NCBI GenBank assembly: GCA_015063005.1
Contig: SUTF01000009.1
Coordinates: 17,206 to 81,205, forward strand
DNA length: 64,000 bases
Direction of reading: 5' to 3'
Source of the DNA: Methanobrevibacter millerae
Lineage (GTDB): Archaea > Methanobacteriota > Methanobacteria > Methanobacteriales > Methanobacteriaceae
Shown: positions 37,419-46,127 of the stretch, in pieces
Position numbering within the stretch: position 1 is the first letter of the stretch
Layout of the letters: every line of letters starts with the position of its first letter
Notes under the pieces: generated by a model
Seen by the model: only the letters and a program-made list of their open reading frames with translations
What the model was told of the DNA's origin: nothing
Database searches by the model: none
Made by a program: the position numbers and the translations under genes

Positions 37419-37629
37419 TGTTATTCCCCTAGCTAATTTAGCAAATTTATATGATTTAATTTAATTAAAAAATAATCTTTTAACTATATTATATCCAACT
37501 TAATATATTATACTTATTATGGCCATGGATAAAAAATATTTAAAAATTCATATAAAATATTATTCCATTTAATCATTGGCTAATTTTTAATTATAATTTA
37601 ATTCCCATTTATAATTGAATTTAACATGT

Positions 37630-38172
37630 TAATCTGGCGAAATGCGTTCAAACACCAGTACCATATTGGCTACTATCCAATCTAGGGATTTAGTAAAATA
37701 CTACAAAAATGATTCACAATACATAGTTACACTCTTAGGCAAAGACGGTAAAGCTGTTGGCGCAGGTGAAACTGTAAAATTCAACATAAACGGAGTATTC
37801 TACGAACGTCAAACTAATGCATCAGGTCAAGCAAAATTATCCATTAATTTATTACCTGGTAACTACATAATTACTGCAGAATATAATGATTGTGCAGTTT
37901 CCAACAATTGAAGTAAAATCTGTTTTAGCTGCAACCGATTTAACAAAATCAGTTAGTGAATCAAAAGCATTTGGAGCTACATTAGTTGACGGACAAGGCA
38001 AACTATTAGCAAATGAAACTGTAACATTCAATATTAATGGAATGATATATGATAGAACTACTGACAGTGAAGGTGTTGCAAGGTTAAACATTAACTGCAA
38101 AAAGGAGAATACATTATAACTTCAAGTTATAACGGACAAAGTATTGCTAATACCATTACAGTTACAGACTAG
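37630..38172 (+). pseudogene. Decayed C-terminus of an adhesin-like gene
   Basis: No start or signal peptide; similarity to adhesin 3 begins abruptly near 37632. The first frame (from 37642) covers DLVKYYKNDSQYIVTL to DCAVSNN. A loss of about two bases near 37910 shifts it into VKSVLAATDLTKSVSESKAF to ARLNINC. A one-base loss near 38093 then shifts to GEYIITSSYNGQSIANTITVTD and a TAG. It is a truncated copy of the last two modules of adhesin 3 with the same kind of terminator. It could serve as a gene-conversion donor or be plain debris. Confidence 0.88.
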
Positions 38173-38189
38173 AATAAAAATTTTAATCA

Positions 38190-38219
38190 GGATGATTATT
38201 CATCCCACCATTATTTTTT
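38190..38219 (+). terminator. Terminator of the adhesin pseudogene
   Basis: GGATGA/TCATCC stem with loop TTAT, followed by a T-run; same design as behind adhesin 3. Confidence 0.55.
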
Positions 38220-38426
38220 AAAAAAAAATTTAAGTTTAAAAATTACTGTTTTTTCAATATTAATTCAGTTTTTCTTTTTTTTACTAATTTAAAAGATATT
38301 GCACAAAATGAATAAAAAATAATAAAAGATATAATTCAGTTTATACATATATATTATTTGTATATAATAAAATTTATATGTTCATATATTAACTTTTATA
38401 TAATATTATAAAATGGGGGAATTATA

Positions 38427-41411
38427 CTGAATAAAAAAAGTTTATTAATTGCATTAATGCTTTTAGTTTCATGTCTTGCAATCAGTACAGTAAGTGCTGC
38501 AGACATTGATGCTAATGATACAATTGGATCCGATGTATCAAACATTGAATTAGAAAGCGTTAATGATGCAGATTTATTATCTAATAATATAAATCAAAAT
38601 GAATTAAGTACAATTACAAATAGTACTATTGAAGAAAATCTGGCGAAAAATGATGCTGCCAGTAATGAAGAAATTTATACATCTAATGAAAACACTGTTT
38701 CAAATAATGGAAAAGTTACTCCAATAGTTAGTGTTGAAAATGTCACCATTAATCCTGGAGAATCTATTATTATCCCATTTAATGTGACTGACAATGAAGG
38801 AAAACTCATTTCAGGAGGAGCTATTGTAACTATAGCCTTTAATAATTTCACTGTAATCAAATATGTTGACGTTGAGAATGGTAAAGGCACTGCGAATTTA
38901 ACCGATGGAAAATATTTTGGAATACTCGGTGACAAGTACCTTCTTGACATATCTCCAATAATTAATAAAACATATTCTTTATTTGAAGACTTCCTTAAAA
39001 ATAATAGTGCTCCTAGTTCCGAGATACCAACTGATAGTGAAAACCCGATTATTGATATTCCAGGATGGTTTAACATAACTATACCTGACTTTTCAGGACT
39101 ATTCAACATAACCACACCAGACATTTCAAAACTAAACATAACCATACCAGAAATAACAATACCAAACATTACAGAAATGTTTAACATAACCATACCAGAC
39201 ATTTCAAAACTAAACATAACCATACCTGAAATAACAATACAGGACATTTCAAAATTACTCAACATAACAATACCAGAAATAACAATACCAAACATTACAG
39301 AAATATTTAACATAACAATACCAGACATTTCAAAACTAAACATAACCATACCTGAAATAACAATACAGGACATTTCAAAATTACTCAACATAACAATACC
39401 AGAAATAACAATACCAAACATTACAGAAATATTTAACATAACAATACCAAACTTCTCAGAACTATTCAACATAACAATACCAGAAATTACAATAGCAGAC
39501 ATTGCAAAACTAATCAACATAACAATGCCTGACTTCACAAAACTAATCAACATAACAATGCCTGACTTCACAAAACTACTCAATACAACACTACCAGAAA
39601 TAACACTACCCAACATTACAGATTTACTCAACATAACACTACCGGACTTCAAAAAAATACCGGAACTTTCAGATTTACTCAACATAACCTTACCTGAGCT
39701 ATCCGTGTCAGATCTTTCAAAAATACTCAATGTTACAGTGCCAAAAATAACGGTATCCACTCTTTCAAAACTAATAAAAATTATGATACCTCAACTGGGA
39801 CTATCCAACATTACAGATTTAGTCAACATATCAATGCCTGACTTCACAAAACTACTCAATACAACACTACCAGAAATAACACTATCCAACATTACAGATT
39901 TAGTCAACATAACACTACCAGAAATAACACTATCAGAAATGATTGATAAAATACCAGAATTATCAATATCAGATATTTCAAAATTGTTAAATATGACAAT
40001 ACCTGAAATAACTGTATCTGATCTTTCAAATCTTATTAATTTGCCAATAGAAAGTATTTTAAAAATAGCAAATCTAATAATACCAGAAATAACAATACCA
40101 AACATTACAGAAATGTTTAACATAACAATACCTGAAATAATACTACCTGACTTCTCAAATGTATTAAATAACACAATTGCATACATAACAAACATTACAA
40201 ATGGAATTAAAGAATATTTATCAAATATCAATCTAACAGAAATAAATAATATTATTGCTAATAAAAGCATTCCAATTGGCACTATTGCTCCGGGAATTTA
40301 CAATATAACAATCCTATATCTTTGTAATGAAAACTATACTCCTGCGATTAACGATACATCCAACCTTATTATAGGTTCTAAAATTATTATTGAAGCAGAT
40401 GATCTTGTAATGTATTATAAAAACGGTTCTAGATATGTTGTTAAATTAAATGATTCTGAAGGCAATCCATTAACTAACAAAACCATAAACATAACACTCA
40501 ACGGTCAAAAATATGAAAGAATCACCGACAGTGATGGTTTAGCTTCTATAGCAATCAATTTAAATGCTGGAAACTACACCGCTTCTGCATCATATACTGA
40601 CGAGGATCAAAGCATTTACACTGTAGAAAACAACATTAATGTTTTATCAACAATTAATGGCGACAATTTAGTTAAAGTATTTAGAAATGAAAGCCAATAC
40701 TATGCTACTTTCTTAGACAATCAAGGAAAAGGATTAGCTAATGGTACAACAGTTACTTTCAACATCAACGGTGTAATGTACGAAAGAAAAACTAATGAAA
40801 AAGGTGTTGCTAGATTAAACATCAACTTAAACCCAGGCGAATACATCCTTACTGCAATCCATCCAGATAATGGTGAAATGAGTTCAAACAACATTACTGT
40901 AATACCAAATATCATATCAAGCGATTTAGTAAAATACTACAAAAATGATTCACAATACATAGTTACACTCATAGGTAACGATGGAAAAGTTGTTGGTGCA
41001 GGTGAAACTGTAAAATTCAACATAAACGGAGTATTCTATGAACGCCAAACCAACGCATCAGGCCAAGCTAAGTTAAACATTAACTTAAACCCTGGAAAAT
41101 ACATCATTACTGGAGAATATAATGGATGCCAAGTTTCCAATAATATCGAAGTTAAAACCATCTTAACAGCAGATGATCTTACAAAAACAACTAGTGAATC
41201 AAAAGCGTTTGAAACAAAATTAGTTGACGGACAAGGAAACCCATTATCAAATGAAACCATATCATTTAATATTAATGGAGTATTCTATAATAGGGTAACT
41301 GACAGCAATGGTATTGCAAAGTTAAACATTAACTTACAAAAAGGAGAATACATTATAACTTCTACTTATAATGGATTGAATATCGCAAATACTGTTACTG
41401 TTACAGACTAG
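38427..41411 (+). CDS. Adhesin-like protein 3 with an N-I-T-rich repeat
   Basis: Secreted surface protein, about 994 residues. No ATG gives a full signal peptide. CTG at 38427, seven bases after GGGGGA, gives (M)NKKSLLIALMLLVSCLAISTVSA, a perfect signal like that of adhesin 1; ATG 38457 would leave only a short uncharged stub. Residues 100-190 look like an Ig-like domain. Residues 205-620 are a solenoid-like repeat of NITIPEITI, NITEMF and DISKL units with about 25 N-I-T sequons. Residues 640-994 hold four C-terminal modules like those of adhesins 1 and 2 (FNINGVFYERQT...LNINLNPGKYIIT). The DNA of the repeat is rich in ATA and ACA codons, unlike neighbours. Confidence 0.88.
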   Translation: MNKKSLLIALMLLVSCLAISTVSAADIDANDTIGSDVSNIELESVNDADLLSNNINQNELSTITNSTIEENLAKNDAASNEEIYTSNENTVSNNGKVTPIVSVENVTINPGESIIIPFNVTDNEGKLISGGAIVTIAFNNFTVIKYVDVENGKGTANLTDGKYFGILGDKYLLDISPIINKTYSLFEDFLKNNSAPSSEIPTDSENPIIDIPGWFNITIPDFSGLFNITTPDISKLNITIPEITIPNITEMFNITIPDISKLNITIPEITIQDISKLLNITIPEITIPNITEIFNITIPDISKLNITIPEITIQDISKLLNITIPEITIPNITEIFNITIPNFSELFNITIPEITIADIAKLINITMPDFTKLINITMPDFTKLLNTTLPEITLPNITDLLNITLPDFKKIPELSDLLNITLPELSVSDLSKILNVTVPKITVSTLSKLIKIMIPQLGLSNITDLVNISMPDFTKLLNTTLPEITLSNITDLVNITLPEITLSEMIDKIPELSISDISKLLNMTIPEITVSDLSNLINLPIESILKIANLIIPEITIPNITEMFNITIPEIILPDFSNVLNNTIAYITNITNGIKEYLSNINLTEINNIIANKSIPIGTIAPGIYNITILYLCNENYTPAINDTSNLIIGSKIIIEADDLVMYYKNGSRYVVKLNDSEGNPLTNKTINITLNGQKYERITDSDGLASIAINLNAGNYTASASYTDEDQSIYTVENNINVLSTINGDNLVKVFRNESQYYATFLDNQGKGLANGTTVTFNINGVMYERKTNEKGVARLNINLNPGEYILTAIHPDNGEMSSNNITVIPNIISSDLVKYYKNDSQYIVTLIGNDGKVVGAGETVKFNINGVFYERQTNASGQAKLNINLNPGKYIITGEYNGCQVSNNIEVKTILTADDLTKTTSESKAFETKLVDGQGNPLSNETISFNINGVFYNRVTDSNGIAKLNINLQKGEYIITSTYNGLNIANTVTVTD
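39109..39480 (+). repeat. 126-bp repeat inside adhesin 3
   Basis: The sequence around AGGACATTTCAAAATTACTC at 39241 recurs at 39367, a 126-base (42-residue) period, with further diverged units before and after. It encodes the NITIPEITIPNITEIF-type solenoid. Confidence 0.85.
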
Positions 41412-41426
41412 AGAAAAAATTTAAAT

Positions 41427-41459
41427 GGGATGATTTTTCATCCCCAAATTACTTTTTTT
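41427..41459 (+). terminator. Terminator of adhesin gene 3
   Basis: GGGATGA/TCATCCC stem with loop TTTT, then CTTTTTTT. Possibly shared with the convergent gene ending at 41475. Confidence 0.6.
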
Positions 41460-41474
41460 AAAAAAAAACACCAT

Positions 41475-42521
41475 TTATTCATCAATTGCTTTTGTCACAC
41501 AGCCAGCAATCAATCCTGCAAAAATATCTTCCAATAGTGGAGGCAAATACGCTAATATTCCTGGTTTGGCATCATTATAACGTTTGAAATTAAATATTGC
41601 ATTTGTACCTGCAATCTGATTTGCAATAGCCAATCCAAGTACTTCATCGGAATGAAGATATTTCAAGTTCTCATTTATATCTATCTCGCGAATTCTATTG
41701 CCTTCAAAATCCTGTTCTGTCCTGATTGCGGCCATCAATAAAGTAATTACATTAATGTCTGCAAATGCATTCAATAGCTGATTTTCCATTTTTTGTCTTA
41801 ACTCATCAGTTACATCAGCATCATCAATCAATTCCATTGCAGTATCGATTAAATCACCAATCAATATTCCTTCAGAAACAAGATAATCCAGAATTCCAAA
41901 TGTTAAATTCATCCTTTCCAAACATTTGTCAATGGCAGTTTCGATTGCATCACCAATATTCAAGTCATATACATCCACTTCATCGAATTCATAGCCCTTG
42001 CTTTGTGGAACATCACATAAAACCGCTAAGAAGTCATTAGTGTTTAAAATATTGTTTATATGAGTAGGCAAATTCATGCTGGCTAAATATTTTGCTTTAA
42101 CTCTTGCAATTTTTTTATAGATTTTAAGCAAATCCTTTTTAGATAACACTTTATTGATATATAGAACATGACTAATGTCAATTTTTGCATCTATAAATCC
42201 TTTTGGTGAGTTTGCAACTTTCAGTTTATCTGTAAACTCTCCAATGACTATATCATTTGTTATGAATGTATATAATGTTATGTCACCAAATTTATCCTTA
42301 TAAAAGCTTATGGAATCCACATCTTGAGCAATATACAATCTTTCATCCTGATTATCGGATTCCTTATCTAAATTTTCAAAATCATCTTTAGCTATGATAA
42401 TATTAACATTATTAACAATGTCTACCCCATGACTTACCGTAAAGTCACTGAGGGCTAAAAAACCATTTGGATTATTAATAAATACCCCATAATCTTTTTC
42501 AATAACATTAACTCCGAACAT
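41475..42521 (-). CDS. CobZ/PgpA-domain protein (alpha-ribazole phosphatase-like)
   Basis: 348 residues with GGTGAATAT before the ATG. The C-terminal 150 residues resemble archaeal PgpA/CobZ proteins: AFADINVITLLMAAI, DEVLGLAIANQIAGTNAIFNFKRY and KPGILAYLPPLLEDIFAGLIAG. CobZ removes the phosphate from alpha-ribazole 5'-phosphate in corrinoid synthesis; PgpA acts on phosphatidylglycerophosphate. The N-terminal 190 residues (VNVIEKDYGVFINNPNGFLAL...) are not recognised; I checked for a CbiZ domain, as in CbiS fusions, and did not see its motifs. Follows the unknown gene at 42526 by 4 bases. Confidence 0.55.
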   Translation of the reverse strand: MFGVNVIEKDYGVFINNPNGFLALSDFTVSHGVDIVNNVNIIIAKDDFENLDKESDNQDERLYIAQDVDSISFYKDKFGDITLYTFITNDIVIGEFTDKLKVANSPKGFIDAKIDISHVLYINKVLSKKDLLKIYKKIARVKAKYLASMNLPTHINNILNTNDFLAVLCDVPQSKGYEFDEVDVYDLNIGDAIETAIDKCLERMNLTFGILDYLVSEGILIGDLIDTAMELIDDADVTDELRQKMENQLLNAFADINVITLLMAAIRTEQDFEGNRIREIDINENLKYLHSDEVLGLAIANQIAGTNAIFNFKRYNDAKPGILAYLPPLLEDIFAGLIAGCVTKAIDE

Positions 42522-42525
42522 ATAT

Positions 42526-43212
42526 TCACCTTAACTCCGCAATACAAGATATTTCGCCTAAATCATCCTCATAAACGACGATCTTCACCATATCTCCAGC
42601 ATTGATTCCAAAATCCTGACTTGGCTGATTAAGCAATTCTGCCAGAATATGGTCTTTTTTAAGCTCTTTACCTCTAACCCACATTCCTTCAGGATTCAAT
42701 CCTTCCTTGAAGAAAAATGCTAAAAAATCATCAGGAAAATCTTCATTTCTACATGAATCTATTTCTGAAAATGCCCTGAGCATTTCCACTTCAGCATCAT
42801 TCCTATAATTTTCAGTTTGATTGATTGCGTACTTTGCATAAAATTCTAAATCAAAATCATTATTGATTAGTAACTCATTTAAATAAAATACTTCTTTATC
42901 ATTTAAATTATCTTTTTTCAGTATTTGAAATGTATCGAAATTCGGACGTTCATAGAATGTAATTGTGTTATCTTCAATCAGTCCGTTGGCAACCAATAGA
43001 AATGAAAGGCCCTGAGTATAATCAAGATATGGGAAAAGTAACATAGCATTTACTTCATTTTCAATTGTAATACTATCAAATTCCTCTTCAAAATTATTTA
43101 TATCGATAGAATCAATGTTAAACAATTTTTCCTGATATTCAGCATCCTTTTTTGATTTGACAATAATCAAAGTATATAACAGATTTCTAAAAGTCACGTC
43201 TTTCAACAACAT
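42526..43212 (-). CDS. Conserved-looking hypothetical protein, partner of the CobZ-like gene
   Basis: 228 residues, acidic, soluble, no signal or membrane segment, rich in Asn/Asp/Phe. No known motif. Only four bases separate it from the CobZ/PgpA-like gene, so the two are probably co-expressed. No ribosome binding site is evident before the ATG at 43212. It is divergent from larC across 62 bases. Confidence 0.7.
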   Translation of the reverse strand: MLLKDVTFRNLLYTLIIVKSKKDAEYQEKLFNIDSIDINNFEEEFDSITIENEVNAMLLFPYLDYTQGLSFLLVANGLIEDNTITFYERPNFDTFQILKKDNLNDKEVFYLNELLINNDFDLEFYAKYAINQTENYRNDAEVEMLRAFSEIDSCRNEDFPDDFLAFFFKEGLNPEGMWVRGKELKKDHILAELLNQPSQDFGINAGDMVKIVVYEDDLGEISCIAELR

Positions 43213-43274
43213 TATAATACTATTTAAACTAAATAATTATTAAATGTTAAGAAAATTTTTAAGGAGTATTTAAT

Positions 43275-44444
43275 ATGACAATTATTATAGACCCTCAAGG
43301 AAGTGGAATATCTGGAAACATGATTATTGGTGCACTTGTCGATTTGGGTGCAGATACAAGCAAATTAAAAGAAGTGATGGAAACCTCAGCAGGCATCGTT
43401 GGAGATGTTGATGTGACTTTTGAAAAGATTAACAAAAAAGGAATTGATTCCATACATTGTCATGTTGAAATTCTTGATAAAAAAGACCATGTTCATTATA
43501 CTGAATTGGTTGATAAAATAAATGCACTAGATTTGGATGAAGATGTTAAAATAACATCACTAAATATATTTAAAAGAATAGCTATTGCCGAGTCAAAAGT
43601 TCATGGAAAATCCTTGGAGGAAATACACTTTCATGAAGTCGGTGCAAGCGATGCAGTAGCTGATGTTATCGGATCTGTCTGGGCATATTACTCCTTAAAT
43701 TTAAATGAAGAAAAAATCATAGGGCTTCCAATAGCTGTTGGAGGTGGCCAAGTCAAAACAGCCCATGGAATCCTTCCTGTACCTGTACCTGCAGTTGTCG
43801 AAATTCTCAAAGGACTGAATTTTGTCGGCGGACCTGTGGCGAGCGAACTTGCAACACCAACAGGATGTGCAATATATGCAGAGCTTTGTGATGAAATCAG
43901 AGAATTCATACCACAGACAAAAATGGACAAGGTTGGTTATGGTGCCGGACGCAAAGACTTCGACCATCCTAACGTCCTGCGAATCATCCAGTCAAAAGAC
44001 ATTAATGAAAGCGACAGAATTGATGTAATAGAAACAAATATCGACCATTTAACCGGAGAGGAAATAGGGTATTTATTTGATATACTGCTTGATGCGGGAG
44101 CATCTGATGTGTCAATAACCCCAATAATAATGAAAAAGAATCGGCAGGGAAGTCTTTTAAAAGTCATTTCAAAGAAAAGCAAACGTGATGAATTAGTAGA
44201 CCTTATCTTCAAGCATACCGGTAGTTTGGGCATTAGAATTGCACCGAATCTGCACAGAGGACTTGCCAAAAGGGAGTTTGTCAAAAAGACCTATGAAATT
44301 GAAGGTGACGAATATGAAGTTACATACAAAATAGGTTATGTGAACGGAGAAATTATTTCCGAAAGGCCGGAATATGAAGACCTGAAAAAGATTGCCAATG
44401 AAAAAGGCATGAGTTTAAGGCAAGTCAAAGAGTTGATAAAATGA
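43275..44444 (+). CDS. larC: LarC-like nickel-pincer cofactor nickel-insertion protein
   Basis: 389 residues, formerly DUF111. LarC inserts nickel into the pyridinium-bis-thiocarboxylate mononucleotide (nickel-pincer) cofactor of lactate racemase-type enzymes; its job in methanogens is not settled. Signatures: DPQGSGISGNMIIGALVDLGAD at the N-terminus, HFHEVGASDAVADVIGS, LPVPVPAVVEILKG, ELATPTGCAIYAEL. AAGGAG precedes the ATG. It overlaps queC by 4 bases (ATGA). Confidence 0.9.
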   Translation: MTIIIDPQGSGISGNMIIGALVDLGADTSKLKEVMETSAGIVGDVDVTFEKINKKGIDSIHCHVEILDKKDHVHYTELVDKINALDLDEDVKITSLNIFKRIAIAESKVHGKSLEEIHFHEVGASDAVADVIGSVWAYYSLNLNEEKIIGLPIAVGGGQVKTAHGILPVPVPAVVEILKGLNFVGGPVASELATPTGCAIYAELCDEIREFIPQTKMDKVGYGAGRKDFDHPNVLRIIQSKDINESDRIDVIETNIDHLTGEEIGYLFDILLDAGASDVSITPIIMKKNRQGSLLKVISKKSKRDELVDLIFKHTGSLGIRIAPNLHRGLAKREFVKKTYEIEGDEYEVTYKIGYVNGEIISERPEYEDLKKIANEKGMSLRQVKELIK

Positions 44445-45118
44445 AAAAAGCAATAGCTGTTTTTTCCGGTGGTCTTGACTGTACTGTAGCGATAAGCGTT
44501 TATGCAAAGGATTATGAAATTCATGCAATAACATTTAATTACGGTCAAAAGGCATTTGAACATGAATTAAAAGCATCCAAAACAATCTGTGAAAAAATGG
44601 GATTTACACATCATGTAATAAATCTTGATTGGTTATCAGAGATTAGTACTTCCAGTTTAAACACCACTGAAGAAATTCCTGATGTTGAATTTGAGGATTT
44701 GGATGATGAGAAAAAGTCATCCGAAAGTGCAAGCAGCGTTTGGGTTCCTGCAAGAAACACTGTCTTTACATCAATAGCCGCATCATATGCAGAAAGCATC
44801 GGAGCTGAGATAATAATTGTCGGATGGGATAAAGAAGAGGCAAACACATTTCCAGACAATTCAAAGAAATATATGGAAAAATTCAATGAATTGTTTGAAG
44901 TAGGCTCTCCAATAGACATTGAAATTAAAGCACCGGCCATTGACTTGGATAAAGATGAAATTGTTAAGTTAGGTTCTGAGGTTAATGCTCCAATGGAATT
45001 GAGTTATTCCTGTTATAAAGGAACAGATACACATTGTGGTGTATGTGAAAGCTGCATGAGAAGAAAAAGAGGATTTGAAAAAGCTGGAATTGAAGATTTG
45101 ACAATATACGAAAAATAA
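44441..45118 (+). CDS. queC: 7-cyano-7-deazaguanine synthase
   Basis: Makes preQ0 from 7-carboxy-7-deazaguanine, ammonia and ATP; in archaea preQ0 leads to archaeosine in the tRNA D-loop. 225 residues: the PP-loop FSGGLDCTVA (Cys where Ser is commoner), ITFNYGQKAFEHE, WVPARNTVF, and the zinc site CYKGTDTHCGVCESCMRRK. Overlap with larC implies a two-gene operon although the pathways are unrelated as far as known. Confidence 0.95.
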   Translation: MKKAIAVFSGGLDCTVAISVYAKDYEIHAITFNYGQKAFEHELKASKTICEKMGFTHHVINLDWLSEISTSSLNTTEEIPDVEFEDLDDEKKSSESASSVWVPARNTVFTSIAASYAESIGAEIIIVGWDKEEANTFPDNSKKYMEKFNELFEVGSPIDIEIKAPAIDLDKDEIVKLGSEVNAPMELSYSCYKGTDTHCGVCESCMRRKRGFEKAGIEDLTIYEK

Positions 45119-45201
45119 TTTTTTACTAGAAAATTCTAGTAATTAATTTATATTACTTATTTTAAACAAAAATAAAAAAAGAAGTGTAATTGAAATTACA
45201 C

Positions 45202-45972
45202 TTAAATAGCTGTCCAACCACCGTCAACACAGATTAATTGTCCAGTACAGAAACTTGAAGCATCAGATGCAAGATAAATTGCAAGTCCATCTAACTCTCC
45301 AGGCTCACCTAATCTGCCCATTGGACAGTAAGCTGCAATTAAGTCCATAAATCCTTCCATTTCAATACTTTCGGTAGTTAATTCAGTTGCAAATACTGCT
45401 GGACCAATAGCATTAACAGTAATATTGTATTTAGCCCATTCTACAGCAAGGTTCTTGGTTAAGTTCATTACTCCACCCTTAGCTGATGAATATGCGGAAA
45501 TTCCTCCACCAGGGAAGATTACACGAGAGTGGATTGAACCAATGTTAATGATTTTACCATAGTTTTGTTCAATCATCACTTTTCCAACTTCAGCACAGGT
45601 GTAGTAAACACCACTTAAATCAATTTTGATGTGTCTGTCCCATTCTTCGTTACTTTGTTCGGTTACAGGTTTATTGTTACCCATACCAGCAGCAGTTACT
45701 AGGATATCGATTCTTCCAAAATGATCCACTACTTTTTTAACAGATTCTGCGATATTTTCAGGGTCTCCGACATCTGTTACAGCATATATTACATCTACTC
45801 CATATTCGTCTTCCAATTCTTTTTTGTTCTCAATGAGCCTTTCTTCTCTTCTAGCGAATAATGCTAATTTTGCTCCTTGACTAGCATATGCTTGTGCAAT
45901 TTGCCAACCAAGACCAGAAGATGCTCCAGTGACAACAGCGACTTTATCTTTTATGTCAAAGTAGTTTTTCAT
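45202..45972 (-). CDS. Short-chain dehydrogenase/reductase
   Basis: 256 residues, classic SDR: NAD(P)-binding TGASSGLGWQIA, ARREERL (the Arg favours NADP), TAAGMGN, and the catalytic triad in GSIHSR...YSSAKGG. C-terminal LICVDGGWTAI is typical of the FabG/gluconate-5-dehydrogenase group. The substrate cannot be deduced. ATAGGAGA precedes the ATG. A single-gene unit. Confidence 0.9.
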   Translation of the reverse strand: MKNYFDIKDKVAVVTGASSGLGWQIAQAYASQGAKLALFARREERLIENKKELEDEYGVDVIYAVTDVGDPENIAESVKKVVDHFGRIDILVTAAGMGNNKPVTEQSNEEWDRHIKIDLSGVYYTCAEVGKVMIEQNYGKIINIGSIHSRVIFPGGGISAYSSAKGGVMNLTKNLAVEWAKYNITVNAIGPAVFATELTTESIEMEGFMDLIAAYCPMGRLGEPGELDGLAIYLASDASSFCTGQLICVDGGWTAI

Positions 45973-46127
45973 CTTTTTGTCTCCTATATAATATTCAAAG
46001 TTTTAAACAAAACTTCGATATTAAATATTATGAAGAATGAAATATTTAAATATGTCTAAATTATATGAAAAAAAGTGGAAAAATATTCAAAAATAATTAA
46101 ATAAAAAAAAGTAAAATCAGGTTATCA

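Noticed and set aside
37419..37629. Gene or RNA in the spacer between cobS and the adhesin pseudogene
   Set aside because: About 210 bases of AT-rich sequence with several TATA-like runs but no frame, hairpin or repeat I can support.
38675..39760. 361-codon open frame on the minus strand opposite adhesin 3
   Set aside because: Low-complexity mirror of the N-I-T repeat; the plus strand has signal peptide, modules and terminator.
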